A DNA stretch of 7,306 nt. Source: Acholeplasmataceae bacterium (GTDB lineage: Bacteria > Bacillota_I > Bacilli_A > ML615J-28 > CAG-698). The stretch lies in NCBI GenBank assembly GCA_012841765.1, contig DUUA01000106.1:1-7306 (forward strand), written 5' to 3'. The notes under the pieces were generated by a model. That model saw only the letters and a program-made list of their open reading frames with translations. It was not told where the DNA came from and made no database searches. The number at the start of each line of letters is the position of its first letter. Position 1 is the stretch's first letter. A program made the position numbers and the translations under genes. Positions 1-6,119 of the stretch are shown in pieces.

Positions 1-50
1 GTATTAAATATTTATGATATGAAGTTGTGTTGTTTATGAATGACCGAAAC

Positions 51-68
51 TAAAAGAAATTTCTTTTA
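51..68. repeat. 18-bp perfect palindrome upstream of the hppA promoter
   Basis: The sequence TAAAAGAAATTTCTTTTA is its own reverse complement over 18 bases. It ends 5 bases before the predicted -35 box of hppA. It could be a binding site for a dimeric regulator, part of the terminator of a gene lying left of the window, or chance in AT-rich DNA. No other copy was noticed in the window. The rest of bases 1-130 shows no gene. Confidence 0.4.
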
Positions 69-73
69 TAATG

Positions 74-102
74 TTGATATTGTATTAGTAATGTAGTATA
101 AT
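74..102 (+). promoter_or_regulatory. Predicted sigma-A type promoter of hppA
   Basis: A -35 box TTGATA (74-79, five of six consensus bases) is followed after exactly 17 bases by a perfect -10 box TATAAT (97-102). Transcription would begin near 109, leaving a leader of about 20-25 bases that holds only the ribosome binding site. Two further TATAAT strings (67-72 and 106-111) lie nearby but have no equally good -35 partner. Confidence 0.7.
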
Positions 103-130
103 AATTATAATTTGTTGTAAAAGGAGATGC

Positions 131-2239
131 ATGATGGGAAACGATTTATTATTGATTTTAATTATTGGTGCTACCCTAATTAGTATTGGGTATGCTGTTA
201 TTTTGCTTATGAAAATTAAAAAAGCAAAGGTGAATCATCCTAAGATTGAAGAAATTGCTTCATATATTAAAGAAGGAACATTTGCGTTTTTAAAAAGAGA
301 GTATACTATTATATTGTTATTTATTATAGGAATAGCGATACTCCTAACTGCACTTGGATTCATTCCAGCATTAAAAACCGCTGAAGGAATTGGATTTAAT
401 GCTGCTATCTGTTTTTTGGTTGGTGCATTGTTTTCTGCTTTGACTGGATTTTTAGGAATGTTATCTGGAATTAAATCTAATGGTTTAACTGCATCTGCTG
501 CAAATACTGGAGGAATGGGCAAATCTTTAAAAGCTGCATTTACTGGTGGAGCCGTTGTTGGTTTAGCTGTTGTTGGATTTGGATTATTAGGACTTTCTGG
601 ATTATTCTTTTTATTTTATAAAATATCAGGAAGTTTCCAAACTGCAGCTCAAGTAGTTGTTGGTTATGGATTAGGTGCTTCTTTTGTTGCTTTATTTGCA
701 AGAGTTGGTGGAGGAATTTACACTAAAGCTGCAGATGTTGGAGCTGATTTAGTAGGAAAAGTAGAAGCGGGAATTCCAGAAGATGATCCGAGAAACCCTG
801 CTGTTATTGCTGATAACGTTGGCGATAATGTTGGAGACATTGCTGGAATGGGGTCAGATTTAACTGAATCTTATGCTGGTTCTATTATATCGGCTATTTC
901 CATTGGTATTGCGGGTGTTGTTATTGGTGGAGAAGTGTTTACAGAAAAAGCTGCGATCTTCCCATTATTAATAGCTGCTATTGGGGTATTAGCTGCTGTT
1001 ATTAGTGTAATTATTATTAGATTAAAAGAGTGGAAAAATCCTCAAAGAACATTACGTATATCTACATATATTGCAGCAGCAATAGTTCTTGCTGGCTCGC
1101 TTGTTTTAAGCTTAGTTTATTTAAAGTCTGTTAATCCTTTTTTTGCTATTGCTGTAGGGATTATTGTTGGTATTTTGATTGGGCAAATTGCTGAATTATA
1201 TACATCAGATACTTCAAAAAGTGTAAAAGAAATAGCACATCAATCTCAAACTGGTCATGCCACAAATATTATTTCAGGTTTTGGACTTGGAATGAGATCA
1301 ACTGCATTAACAATAATTGTTTTAATGGTTGGAGTTGCTTTTGCATTTATATTTAATGGAATGTATGGAATAGGACTTGCTGCAGTTGGAATGCTTTCAA
1401 CTGTTGGTATAACAGTTTCGGTTGATGCTTATGGACCAATTGCTGATAATGCTGGTGGAATTGCTGAAATGGCAAATCTAGATTCCCATGTAAGAAAAAT
1501 TACAGATAAATTAGATTCTGTTGGCAATACAACAGCTGCTATTGGTAAAGGATTTTGCATAGGTTCAGCTACACTTACAAGTCTTGCATTATTTGTTGCT
1601 TATGCTCATGCTGCTGATTTAGAAATTTTAGTTAATGGTGTGAATACAACAGTTATTAATGTAATTAATCCTTTGACTATAATAGGTGTATTACTTGGTG
1701 CTATGCTTCCGTATTTGTTTACTTCACTAACAATTAATTCGGTAGGTAAAGCAGCAAACAAAATGATTGAAGAAGTAAGAAGACAATTTGCAGATGATCC
1801 TGGCATTATGCTTGGAACTTCAAAACCTGATTATGCTAAGTGTGTAGAAATTTCTACAACTGCAGCATTAAGAGAAATGATTTTACCGGGATTAATTGCC
1901 GTACTTTCACCAATTGCGATAGGTTTCTTATTTGGAGCGGAAGCACTTGGAGGATTACTTGTGGGTAGTCTAGCTTCTGCATCTATGCTAGCTGTTTTTA
2001 TGGCAAACGCTGGGGGAGCTTGGGATAATGCTAAAAAATTAATTGAATCAGGATTATATGGCGGAAAAGGTTCAGAAACACATAAAGCTGCTGTTACTGG
2101 AGATACTGTAGGTGACCCATTTAAAGATACAGCAGGACCTGCAATGGATATTTTAATTAAATTAATGTCAATAATTGCTTTAATTATTGCACCAGTTTTA
2201 ATTCAAGTTACTCCATTATTATTAAGATTTTTTGAATAA
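131..2239 (+). CDS. hppA: K+-dependent membrane-bound ion-pumping pyrophosphatase (probably Na+-type)
   Basis: Integral membrane enzyme that hydrolyses cytoplasmic pyrophosphate and pumps Na+ and/or H+ out of the cell. The protein has 702 residues and about 16 hydrophobic segments, the normal size for the family. The PPi/Mg-binding acidic motifs are all visible: DVGADLVGKVE (202-212), DNVGDNVGD (228-236), DNAGG (439-443) and DTVGDPFKDTAGP (658-670), plus Lys677. The motif GNTTAAIGKG (465-474) has Ala469 and Gly472 where K+-independent enzymes carry Lys and Thr, so K+ dependence is predicted. Glu246, in a DLxESY context, sits where Na+-pumping enzymes such as the Thermotoga one keep their gate glutamate; this makes Na+ transport likely, but it is inferred. 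Thr245 is unusual, since Phe is common there. Two ATGs (131 and 134) follow AAGGAG at 121-126; the second has the better spacing (7 bases) and would give 701 residues. The gene is alone between its promoter and a terminator. Confidence 0.97.
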   Translation: MMGNDLLLILIIGATLISIGYAVILLMKIKKAKVNHPKIEEIASYIKEGTFAFLKREYTIILLFIIGIAILLTALGFIPALKTAEGIGFNAAICFLVGALFSALTGFLGMLSGIKSNGLTASAANTGGMGKSLKAAFTGGAVVGLAVVGFGLLGLSGLFFLFYKISGSFQTAAQVVVGYGLGASFVALFARVGGGIYTKAADVGADLVGKVEAGIPEDDPRNPAVIADNVGDNVGDIAGMGSDLTESYAGSIISAISIGIAGVVIGGEVFTEKAAIFPLLIAAIGVLAAVISVIIIRLKEWKNPQRTLRISTYIAAAIVLAGSLVLSLVYLKSVNPFFAIAVGIIVGILIGQIAELYTSDTSKSVKEIAHQSQTGHATNIISGFGLGMRSTALTIIVLMVGVAFAFIFNGMYGIGLAAVGMLSTVGITVSVDAYGPIADNAGGIAEMANLDSHVRKITDKLDSVGNTTAAIGKGFCIGSATLTSLALFVAYAHAADLEILVNGVNTTVINVINPLTIIGVLLGAMLPYLFTSLTINSVGKAANKMIEEVRRQFADDPGIMLGTSKPDYAKCVEISTTAALREMILPGLIAVLSPIAIGFLFGAEALGGLLVGSLASASMLAVFMANAGGAWDNAKKLIESGLYGGKGSETHKAAVTGDTVGDPFKDTAGPAMDILIKLMSIIALIIAPVLIQVTPLLLRFFE

Positions 2240-2250
2240 TATAATATATA

Positions 2251-2278
2251 AAAAAACGGTTCATTTGAACCGTTTTTA
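2251..2278. terminator. Bidirectional rho-independent terminator between convergent genes
   Basis: An A-tract (2251-2256), the arm CGGTTC (2257-2262), a 4-base loop (2263-2266), the arm GAACCG (2267-2272) and a T-tract (2273-2277) form a hairpin with a tail usable on either strand. It starts 12 bases after the hppA stop. On the minus strand it directly follows the stop of the zinc-ribbon membrane protein, so it should end both converging transcripts. Confidence 0.9.
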
Positions 2279-2980
2279 TTATACAAAGAATTTTTTCTCT
2301 AAAGCATCTCTTAGGGGTTTATGAAACCCAATAAAAATTAAGGCTATTCCTAACATAAAACAAAATATTAGTGGATATAATGCCCACAAGAATTTATTTG
2401 TATCTTTAAAAGTAACGTTAATTAAGTATTCTATTAGAACAATATAGCCACCAAAAGCTATAATTGCTCCTCCAAGTATAAACAATTTCCTTTTTTTCAA
2501 GTATTTAAGTAAAGCAACTATAGTTATGACAATTAATGCTAGTCCAGCTGTTGCTGGCAAAGCAAATGTTAAAAACCAAGAACCTCCAAGAAATGAGTTC
2601 ATCCATAGTAAATATAAAGCAATCCCAATAAAATCGATTCCTATAAATATTATTTTTTTAGGTTTTTTAAACCAAAGCGGAAGAACAAAGATTAAATATA
2701 GAAGAGTTAGTCCTCCAACTGGATACCTTGCCCAACTTAAATGAGGAGCAGTATTTAAATTTGTAATAATTAAAGTAATGATTAGTGTTAAATATAAAAC
2801 CGTAAAGATAAATATAGTACCAGTTTTATTAACAACAGGTTCGTGTTCTTTAACATATGGTGGATAAGGGGTTTTACCATCTAGCGATGGCAAATCAGGA
2901 TGGTATACTTTTGTCTCGCAAAGTGGGCATTTCTTTTCACTAGCATTTAGCTCAACTCCACAATTAACACAATATGGCAT
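2279..2980 (-). CDS. Zinc-ribbon multi-pass membrane protein (DUF6320-like)
   Basis: A 233-residue protein of unknown function. The N-terminus carries a small zinc-ribbon knuckle pair, Cys4-x2-Cys7 and Cys18-x2-Cys21, the pattern of a single structural Zn2+ site. A Pro-rich linker (about 28-48) follows, then about six hydrophobic segments, near 53-73, 86-104, 108-127, 133-157, 165-187 and 198-220. It ends in a short basic tail. From memory, this architecture and its place beside an alpha/beta hydrolase and an 'alcohol acetyltransferase' match the DUF6320 family of Bacillota; no profile search was possible. The ribbon should face the cytoplasm because it has no signal peptide and precedes the first membrane segment. 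It is the last gene of the three-gene operon, starting 4 bases after the acyltransferase stop, so a role as membrane anchor, partner or transporter for that pathway is plausible but inferred. No catalytic motif was seen. Confidence 0.85.
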   Translation of the reverse strand: MPYCVNCGVELNASEKKCPLCETKVYHPDLPSLDGKTPYPPYVKEHEPVVNKTGTIFIFTVLYLTLIITLIITNLNTAPHLSWARYPVGGLTLLYLIFVLPLWFKKPKKIIFIGIDFIGIALYLLWMNSFLGGSWFLTFALPATAGLALIVITIVALLKYLKKRKLFILGGAIIAFGGYIVLIEYLINVTFKDTNKFLWALYPLIFCFMLGIALIFIGFHKPLRDALEKKFFV

Positions 2981-2983
2981 GAG

Positions 2984-2992
2984 ATCACCTCT
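2984..2992 (-). promoter_or_regulatory. Ribosome binding site of the zinc-ribbon gene, overlapping the upstream stop codon
   Basis: Reading the minus strand, AGAGGTGAT (2992 to 2984) pairs with the 3' end of 16S rRNA over about eight bases (GAGGTGAT). The TGA stop of the acyltransferase (2987-2985) is part of this element. A terminating ribosome is therefore already placed over the next start, which predicts translational coupling. Confidence 0.8.
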
Positions 2993-4265
2993 GGTTACTT
3001 TCTATTTTAATATTTAATCCTAAGTTCTTTAAATAACTAAAGAAATAGTATTCTAATTTTGGCTCTTTTATATTTCTTACAAAATTAATCACTAGTTGGT
3101 TTTTAAATGATACTACTGAGCAGTTATTTGTTAGCACTGCTTGAATGCCTAGTAGAAAATCAAAACGATCAATATATTTCTCCATTTCTAAAGGGACTGT
3201 AACTTTACCTAAATTAGAAATATTTAAACATGATTTTTTTTCTCCTACCATATCATATATTGATTTCATGGCAAAATTTTTAATAAATAGAGGTAAGATT
3301 TTTACTAACCAAGTTTTTTCTGCTTTAACATTAGTTGTTATTCTGGTTGCCATTTTTTTTGATGTGAGATCTGCGCCCATTTGGTAATATACTGATTTGA
3401 TTATTTCTTCAAATGTATAATCTCCCATCTTGGGGTCTATTCTTGGGGTAATATAGAGAGCAAAATTTCTTAAAGTTTTACTATCAAACATATTCCTAAG
3501 ATTTACAGGAATCATAACTTTAATAGGTTTATATTTTTTAGGATTACTTACTCTTTCTTTTTGGATCTTATCCAAACTTACTATCATAACAGCAGTTAAA
3601 AAAATTGTTAAACTAACATTATATGATTTAGCAAGTTTTAAAATTTTGGTAGTATTTATAATCCCTGTAATATTATTTAAGTAGTCATCAGGTTCTTTTG
3701 TACCTTTTAATTTAAAAGCATTATCCTCTTTTCTACTAGCAGATACATTTCCAGCATACTTTGGAAAACTATCTTCTAATTCTTCCTCAAGTGGAAGCTC
3801 ATTAATATCTAGAACGCCATTACTTGGAACTATTTGTATATTATGCTTTTGTTTTAAGTATTCTGCAGTTAATGTTTTTAAAAATACTAAGCCACCACTA
3901 CCATCAGTTAAAGCGTGGAAGAACTCTACGGCTATTCTATTTTCATAATATAGAACTCTGAATGCACATTTTTTAATATCTTTAAAAGGCATTATCGATG
4001 CAGGATAAGCTTTATCTTTAAGAATCTTAGGAGCCTCAGGTATTTCTTCTAAGTAATACCAAAACATTCCCTTTTTTAATCTTACAGCAATAGAAGGAAA
4101 TCTCTTTATAATATTATTAAGAGATTTTTGTAATATTATAAGATCTATTTGCTCTTTAAGATTAACAGAAAGGCGAAAAATATTTACCCATTTTTTCCTT
4201 CTGGCAGCTGGGAAGATTTTACCAGCATTATCTAATCTCATCCATCTTAAGTTTTTCTGTTCCAT
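2985..4265 (-). CDS. HxxxDG acyltransferase, alcohol acetyltransferase / condensation-domain fold
   Basis: Predicted CoA- or carrier-dependent acyltransferase of the chloramphenicol-acetyltransferase-like superfamily (condensation domains, PapA5, yeast alcohol acetyltransferases). With the start chosen here the protein has 426 residues. The opening segment RWMRLDNAGKIFPA (residues 7-20) resembles the usual N-terminus of bacterial members. The catalytic motif HALTDG lies at 117-122, with His117 as general base and Asp121 structural. IPVNLRNMF (252-260) and SNLGKV (350-355) match the conserved second-half segments of this fold. No membrane segment or signal peptide is evident, so it is probably cytoplasmic. 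An upstream in-frame ATG at 4313 would add 16 Lys/Arg-rich residues, but the ATG at 4265 has a far better SD and fits the family start. The gene overlaps the hydrolase by 38 bases and ends with TGA, the only non-TAA stop among the complete genes. Acyl donor and acceptor cannot be told from sequence. Confidence 0.88.
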   Translation of the reverse strand: MEQKNLRWMRLDNAGKIFPAARRKKWVNIFRLSVNLKEQIDLIILQKSLNNIIKRFPSIAVRLKKGMFWYYLEEIPEAPKILKDKAYPASIMPFKDIKKCAFRVLYYENRIAVEFFHALTDGSGGLVFLKTLTAEYLKQKHNIQIVPSNGVLDINELPLEEELEDSFPKYAGNVSASRKEDNAFKLKGTKEPDDYLNNITGIINTTKILKLAKSYNVSLTIFLTAVMIVSLDKIQKERVSNPKKYKPIKVMIPVNLRNMFDSKTLRNFALYITPRIDPKMGDYTFEEIIKSVYYQMGADLTSKKMATRITTNVKAEKTWLVKILPLFIKNFAMKSIYDMVGEKKSCLNISNLGKVTVPLEMEKYIDRFDFLLGIQAVLTNNCSVVSFKNQLVINFVRNIKEPKLEYYFFSYLKNLGLNIKIESNQR

Positions 4266-5151
4266 ATTGAACCTCCGAAATAAATTGATAAATCTTTTTA
4301 TTATCTTTTTCATTTTCCTTTAAACCATAAAGCAAATAAACATGCCACATTTTAGGAGTGATTATTAATTCACTAAGACAGTTATGTTTAATTAAATTTT
4401 CATGAATAGTTATTGAGTCATCTAGTAGTATTTCATCTCCACCAACAAAAATTAAAGATTTAGGAAAACCAGTAAAATTGGTATTTTTTGGAGAAACTAA
4501 AGGATTATCAATATTTTCAATATTGGTATATAGTTTTGTATATTTTAGTAAAACACTTTCTAACATAGAAGGATCACTTTTTTTATTAATAATATATGAT
4601 TTTGCAGTCATTGTCAAATCTGTCCAAGGTGATAAAGCAATTATTCCCCCTGGGAGAGCAATATTTTCTTTAATAAGTTTATCACATAATGAAAAGGATA
4701 ATCCTCCTCCAGACGATTCTCCGCAAACAATAATTTTTTGATTATCAAAGCCTTCACCTAATAAATATTTATAAGCATTAACTGCGTCTTCTAAGGCATT
4801 TGGAAATGGAAATTCTGGAGCAAGCTTATAAGCAACTGCTAGTACTTTAATTTTATTTTTTGAAGCAAGCATTGTTCCATATCCCTTGGCATATTTAATA
4901 TCTCCGGCTACAAATCCTCCACCATGGAGGTATAGGATTACACCTTCATATAATGTGTTATTTGGGAATATCCATTCTGCTTGAAAAGCTTTATTTATTA
5001 TTGCTTTATAATAGACTGTTTTTTTATAAGGTCTAGCAAGAGTTTTACCAATCATGGAGTGAACTATTCTTTTTGTTTTTAATGAAACGATTTTTGTAAA
5101 TGGTTTTATAATTGAGAGAGACAAGCGAATTAGTTTTCTTTGAAATGCCAT
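4228..5151 (-). CDS. Alpha/beta hydrolase, hormone-sensitive-lipase type (family IV esterase)
   Basis: A 307-residue carboxylester hydrolase. The HSL-family oxyanion motif HGGG is at 76-79, and the nucleophile elbow GESSG at 144-148 places the catalytic Ser at 146. Asp239 in FVGGDEILLDD and His270 in MWHVY complete a full triad, so the enzyme should be active. The typical APEFPFPNALED segment (111-122) and SPWTDLT (174-180) are also present. The N-terminus is basic and amphipathic with no clear signal peptide; it could form the cap or touch the membrane. Length is normal for the family. The ATG at 5151 follows AAGGAG by about 8 bases. As first gene of the operon, sharing 38 bases with the acyltransferase gene, it probably acts on the same class of ester as that enzyme. 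It might remove an acyl group, supply acyl units or edit products; its substrate is unknown. Confidence 0.93.
   Translation of the reverse strand: MAFQRKLIRLSLSIIKPFTKIVSLKTKRIVHSMIGKTLARPYKKTVYYKAIINKAFQAEWIFPNNTLYEGVILYLHGGGFVAGDIKYAKGYGTMLASKNKIKVLAVAYKLAPEFPFPNALEDAVNAYKYLLGEGFDNQKIIVCGESSGGGLSFSLCDKLIKENIALPGGIIALSPWTDLTMTAKSYIINKKSDPSMLESVLLKYTKLYTNIENIDNPLVSPKNTNFTGFPKSLIFVGGDEILLDDSITIHENLIKHNCLSELIITPKMWHVYLLYGLKENEKDNKKIYQFISEVQYGTEKLKMDEIR
4271..4276 (-). promoter_or_regulatory. Ribosome binding site that fixes the acyltransferase start at 4265
   Basis: On the minus strand, GGAGGT (4276 to 4271) sits 5 bases before the ATG at 4265. The alternative ATG at 4313 has only AAAGGA, placed about 3 bases away. 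The site lies inside the hydrolase coding sequence, 40-odd bases before its stop, so ribosomes finishing the hydrolase pass over it. Confidence 0.75.
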
Positions 5152-5187
5152 ATAATTATCTCCTTACTAAATATCTTATATTTTATT

Positions 5188-5216
5188 ATTTTAACATAGT
5201 ATACAAAAATTGTAAA
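5188..5216 (-). promoter_or_regulatory. Predicted promoter of the hydrolase-acyltransferase-zinc-ribbon operon
   Basis: On the minus strand a -35 box TTTACA (5216-5211) is followed by a 17-base spacer and a -10 box TAAAAT (5193-5188). A TG one base before the -10 (5196-5195) makes it an extended -10 promoter. Transcription would start near 5181, giving a leader of about 30 bases that contains the SD. No operator or riboswitch is evident. Confidence 0.7.
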
Positions 5217-5250
5217 CTGATAACATTATGTAATTTTCCACTTAAAAAAT

Positions 5251-5294
5251 AAAAAAGGCTTAGAAAAATAGTGATAAATCTAAGATGCCTTTTT
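5251..5294 (-). terminator. Rho-independent terminator of the YhhN-family gene
   Basis: On the minus strand the arms AAAAAGGC (5294-5287) and GCCTTTTT pair, and after a 3-base bulge (5286-5284) TTAGA pairs with TCTAA around a 14-base loop. A run of six T (5256-5251), an A and six more T (5249-5244) follow. It lies 15 bases past the stop at 5310 and separates this gene from the operon downstream on the same strand. Confidence 0.8.
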
Positions 5295-5309
5295 ATTTTA
5301 AAGTATAGA

Positions 5310-5978
5310 TTATAAAAATAATATTTGGGAAGCTATTAGTATTTGGGCTGCATAATATAAACTATGATTGATTACAATCATATATTTATTTTTTTGATTA
5401 TCTTTGAAATACATAAATGATAAAACAAGATCTGAAAGAATAAATAAAATCATTCCAATTAGCAAATATACTAGGTTTATATCCTTAATTGTTGAAACTA
5501 AATAATACATAGTGACATACACTAGTAAGAATAAATATAAAAGTGAAATTAGCAACGCGTTTTTAAGTTCCATTTTTAGAAATTTAAATGAAAAGAAACC
5601 AATTATAGTTATTATTATAGGGATAACTAAGATAATAATAATGTTATCTTTAATTATAGTATTATTTGTTATAAGAGTAATAGCAATAAAAACAGTAATA
5701 TGTTGGAAGATAAAAGAAATCATGCCACTAAATAAATATGTATTATTATTTTCAGGATAAATTATTTTTAAATCTAATAAGATGTCACCGATGAGACCAA
5801 AGACCAACCCTCCACAAATAAGCATTTTTGTAGTAGTATAATCAGCATTAAGATAATATAATCCTAAAGCAATAAAAGAAACACTTGCCACTATTTTAAG
5901 TAGAAGTGCAATTAAACCACCCTTAAAGGTCCTAACTATAATGAAAAAAATTGCTAATATGACAGTTAAATAAATCAT
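5310..5978 (-). CDS. YhhN/TMEM86-family membrane protein, predicted lysoplasmalogenase
   Basis: A 222-residue, very hydrophobic protein with about eight membrane segments. Characterised members of the YhhN/TMEM86 family cleave the vinyl-ether bond of lysoplasmalogens to a fatty aldehyde and a glycerophospho-alcohol. Family hallmarks are visible: GLIGDILLDL (61-70) with Asp65 in a membrane segment, a His at 93 in FQHITVF, ILSDLVLSF (180-188) with Asp183, and the C-terminal NHSLYYAAQILIA (204-216). The two intramembrane Asp residues are the conserved polar positions expected for catalysis. The SD is weak (a GAGAA-like stretch around 5985), while the promoter is strong. It is transcribed alone, divergently from the FNT-family gene. 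Plasmalogens occur mainly in anaerobic bacteria, which agrees with the fermentative look of the window, but activity on that substrate is inferred; some family members may have other lipid roles. Confidence 0.85.
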   Translation of the reverse strand: MIYLTVILAIFFIIVRTFKGGLIALLLKIVASVSFIALGLYYLNADYTTTKMLICGGLVFGLIGDILLDLKIIYPENNNTYLFSGMISFIFQHITVFIAITLITNNTIIKDNIIIILVIPIIITIIGFFSFKFLKMELKNALLISLLYLFLLVYVTMYYLVSTIKDINLVYLLIGMILFILSDLVLSFMYFKDNQKNKYMIVINHSLYYAAQILIASQILFL

Positions 5979-5998
5979 TTTTATTCTCGCTTTATAAT

Positions 5999-6007
5999 AT
6001 TATATCA
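5999..6007 (-). promoter_or_regulatory. Extended -10 promoter of the YhhN-family gene
   Basis: On the minus strand TGATATAAT (6007 to 5999) is a perfect extended -10 element (TGn plus TATAAT). No good -35 box is seen at 16-18 bases, which is acceptable for this promoter type. Transcription would begin near 5992, giving a very short leader of about 14 bases, in keeping with the weak SD. Confidence 0.6.
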
Positions 6008-6083
6008 TTATTATGCCATTTTTTCATTATTTTCTAACAAGTTTTTGTAAGTTTTAAAATAGCTGGAATAAAATCTATTTTAA

Positions 6084-6092
6084 TGATAAAAT
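6084..6092 (+). promoter_or_regulatory. Extended -10 promoter of the FNT-family gene
   Basis: TGATAAAAT (6084-6092) is a TGn-extended -10 box with one mismatch to consensus; the -35 region is poor. Transcription would start near 6099, about 20 bases before the ATG. An alternative, weaker pair is TTGTAA (6045-6050) with TAAAAT (6069-6074) and an 18-base spacer. The 141-base gap between the divergent starts holds no gene. Confidence 0.5.
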
Positions 6093-6119
6093 AATAGAAA
6101 GAAATAATAAGGAGTTGCA

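Noticed and set aside
1..130. Riboswitch or the tail of an upstream gene left of hppA
   Set aside because: The predicted hppA leader is only about 20-25 bases, too short for a riboswitch, and no frame in 1-50 is long enough to assign to a gene.
235..522. Open frame on the minus strand inside hppA (also 1606-1806)
   Set aside because: It lies entirely antisense to a strongly conserved gene, lacks a convincing ribosome binding site and has composition expected of the reverse of membrane-protein codons.
2526..2744. Plus-strand open frames inside minus-strand genes (2526-2744, 3145-3387, 4478-4741, 5512-5760)
   Set aside because: All are shadows of well-supported genes with recognisable motifs on the other strand; none shows a domain or SD of its own.
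4106..4141. 11-bp inverted repeat with a 14-base loop inside the acyltransferase gene, overlapped by CTCTT...AAGAG arms
   Set aside because: The arms are nearly pure A/T in AT-rich coding DNA, with no U-tract or regulatory setting, so chance is the simplest explanation.
131..5978. Possible TGA=Trp (Mycoplasma/Spiroplasma) genetic code
   Set aside because: All tryptophans in the recognised proteins are TGG, no in-frame TGA interrupts any gene, and a TGA ends the acyltransferase exactly before the next gene's start.
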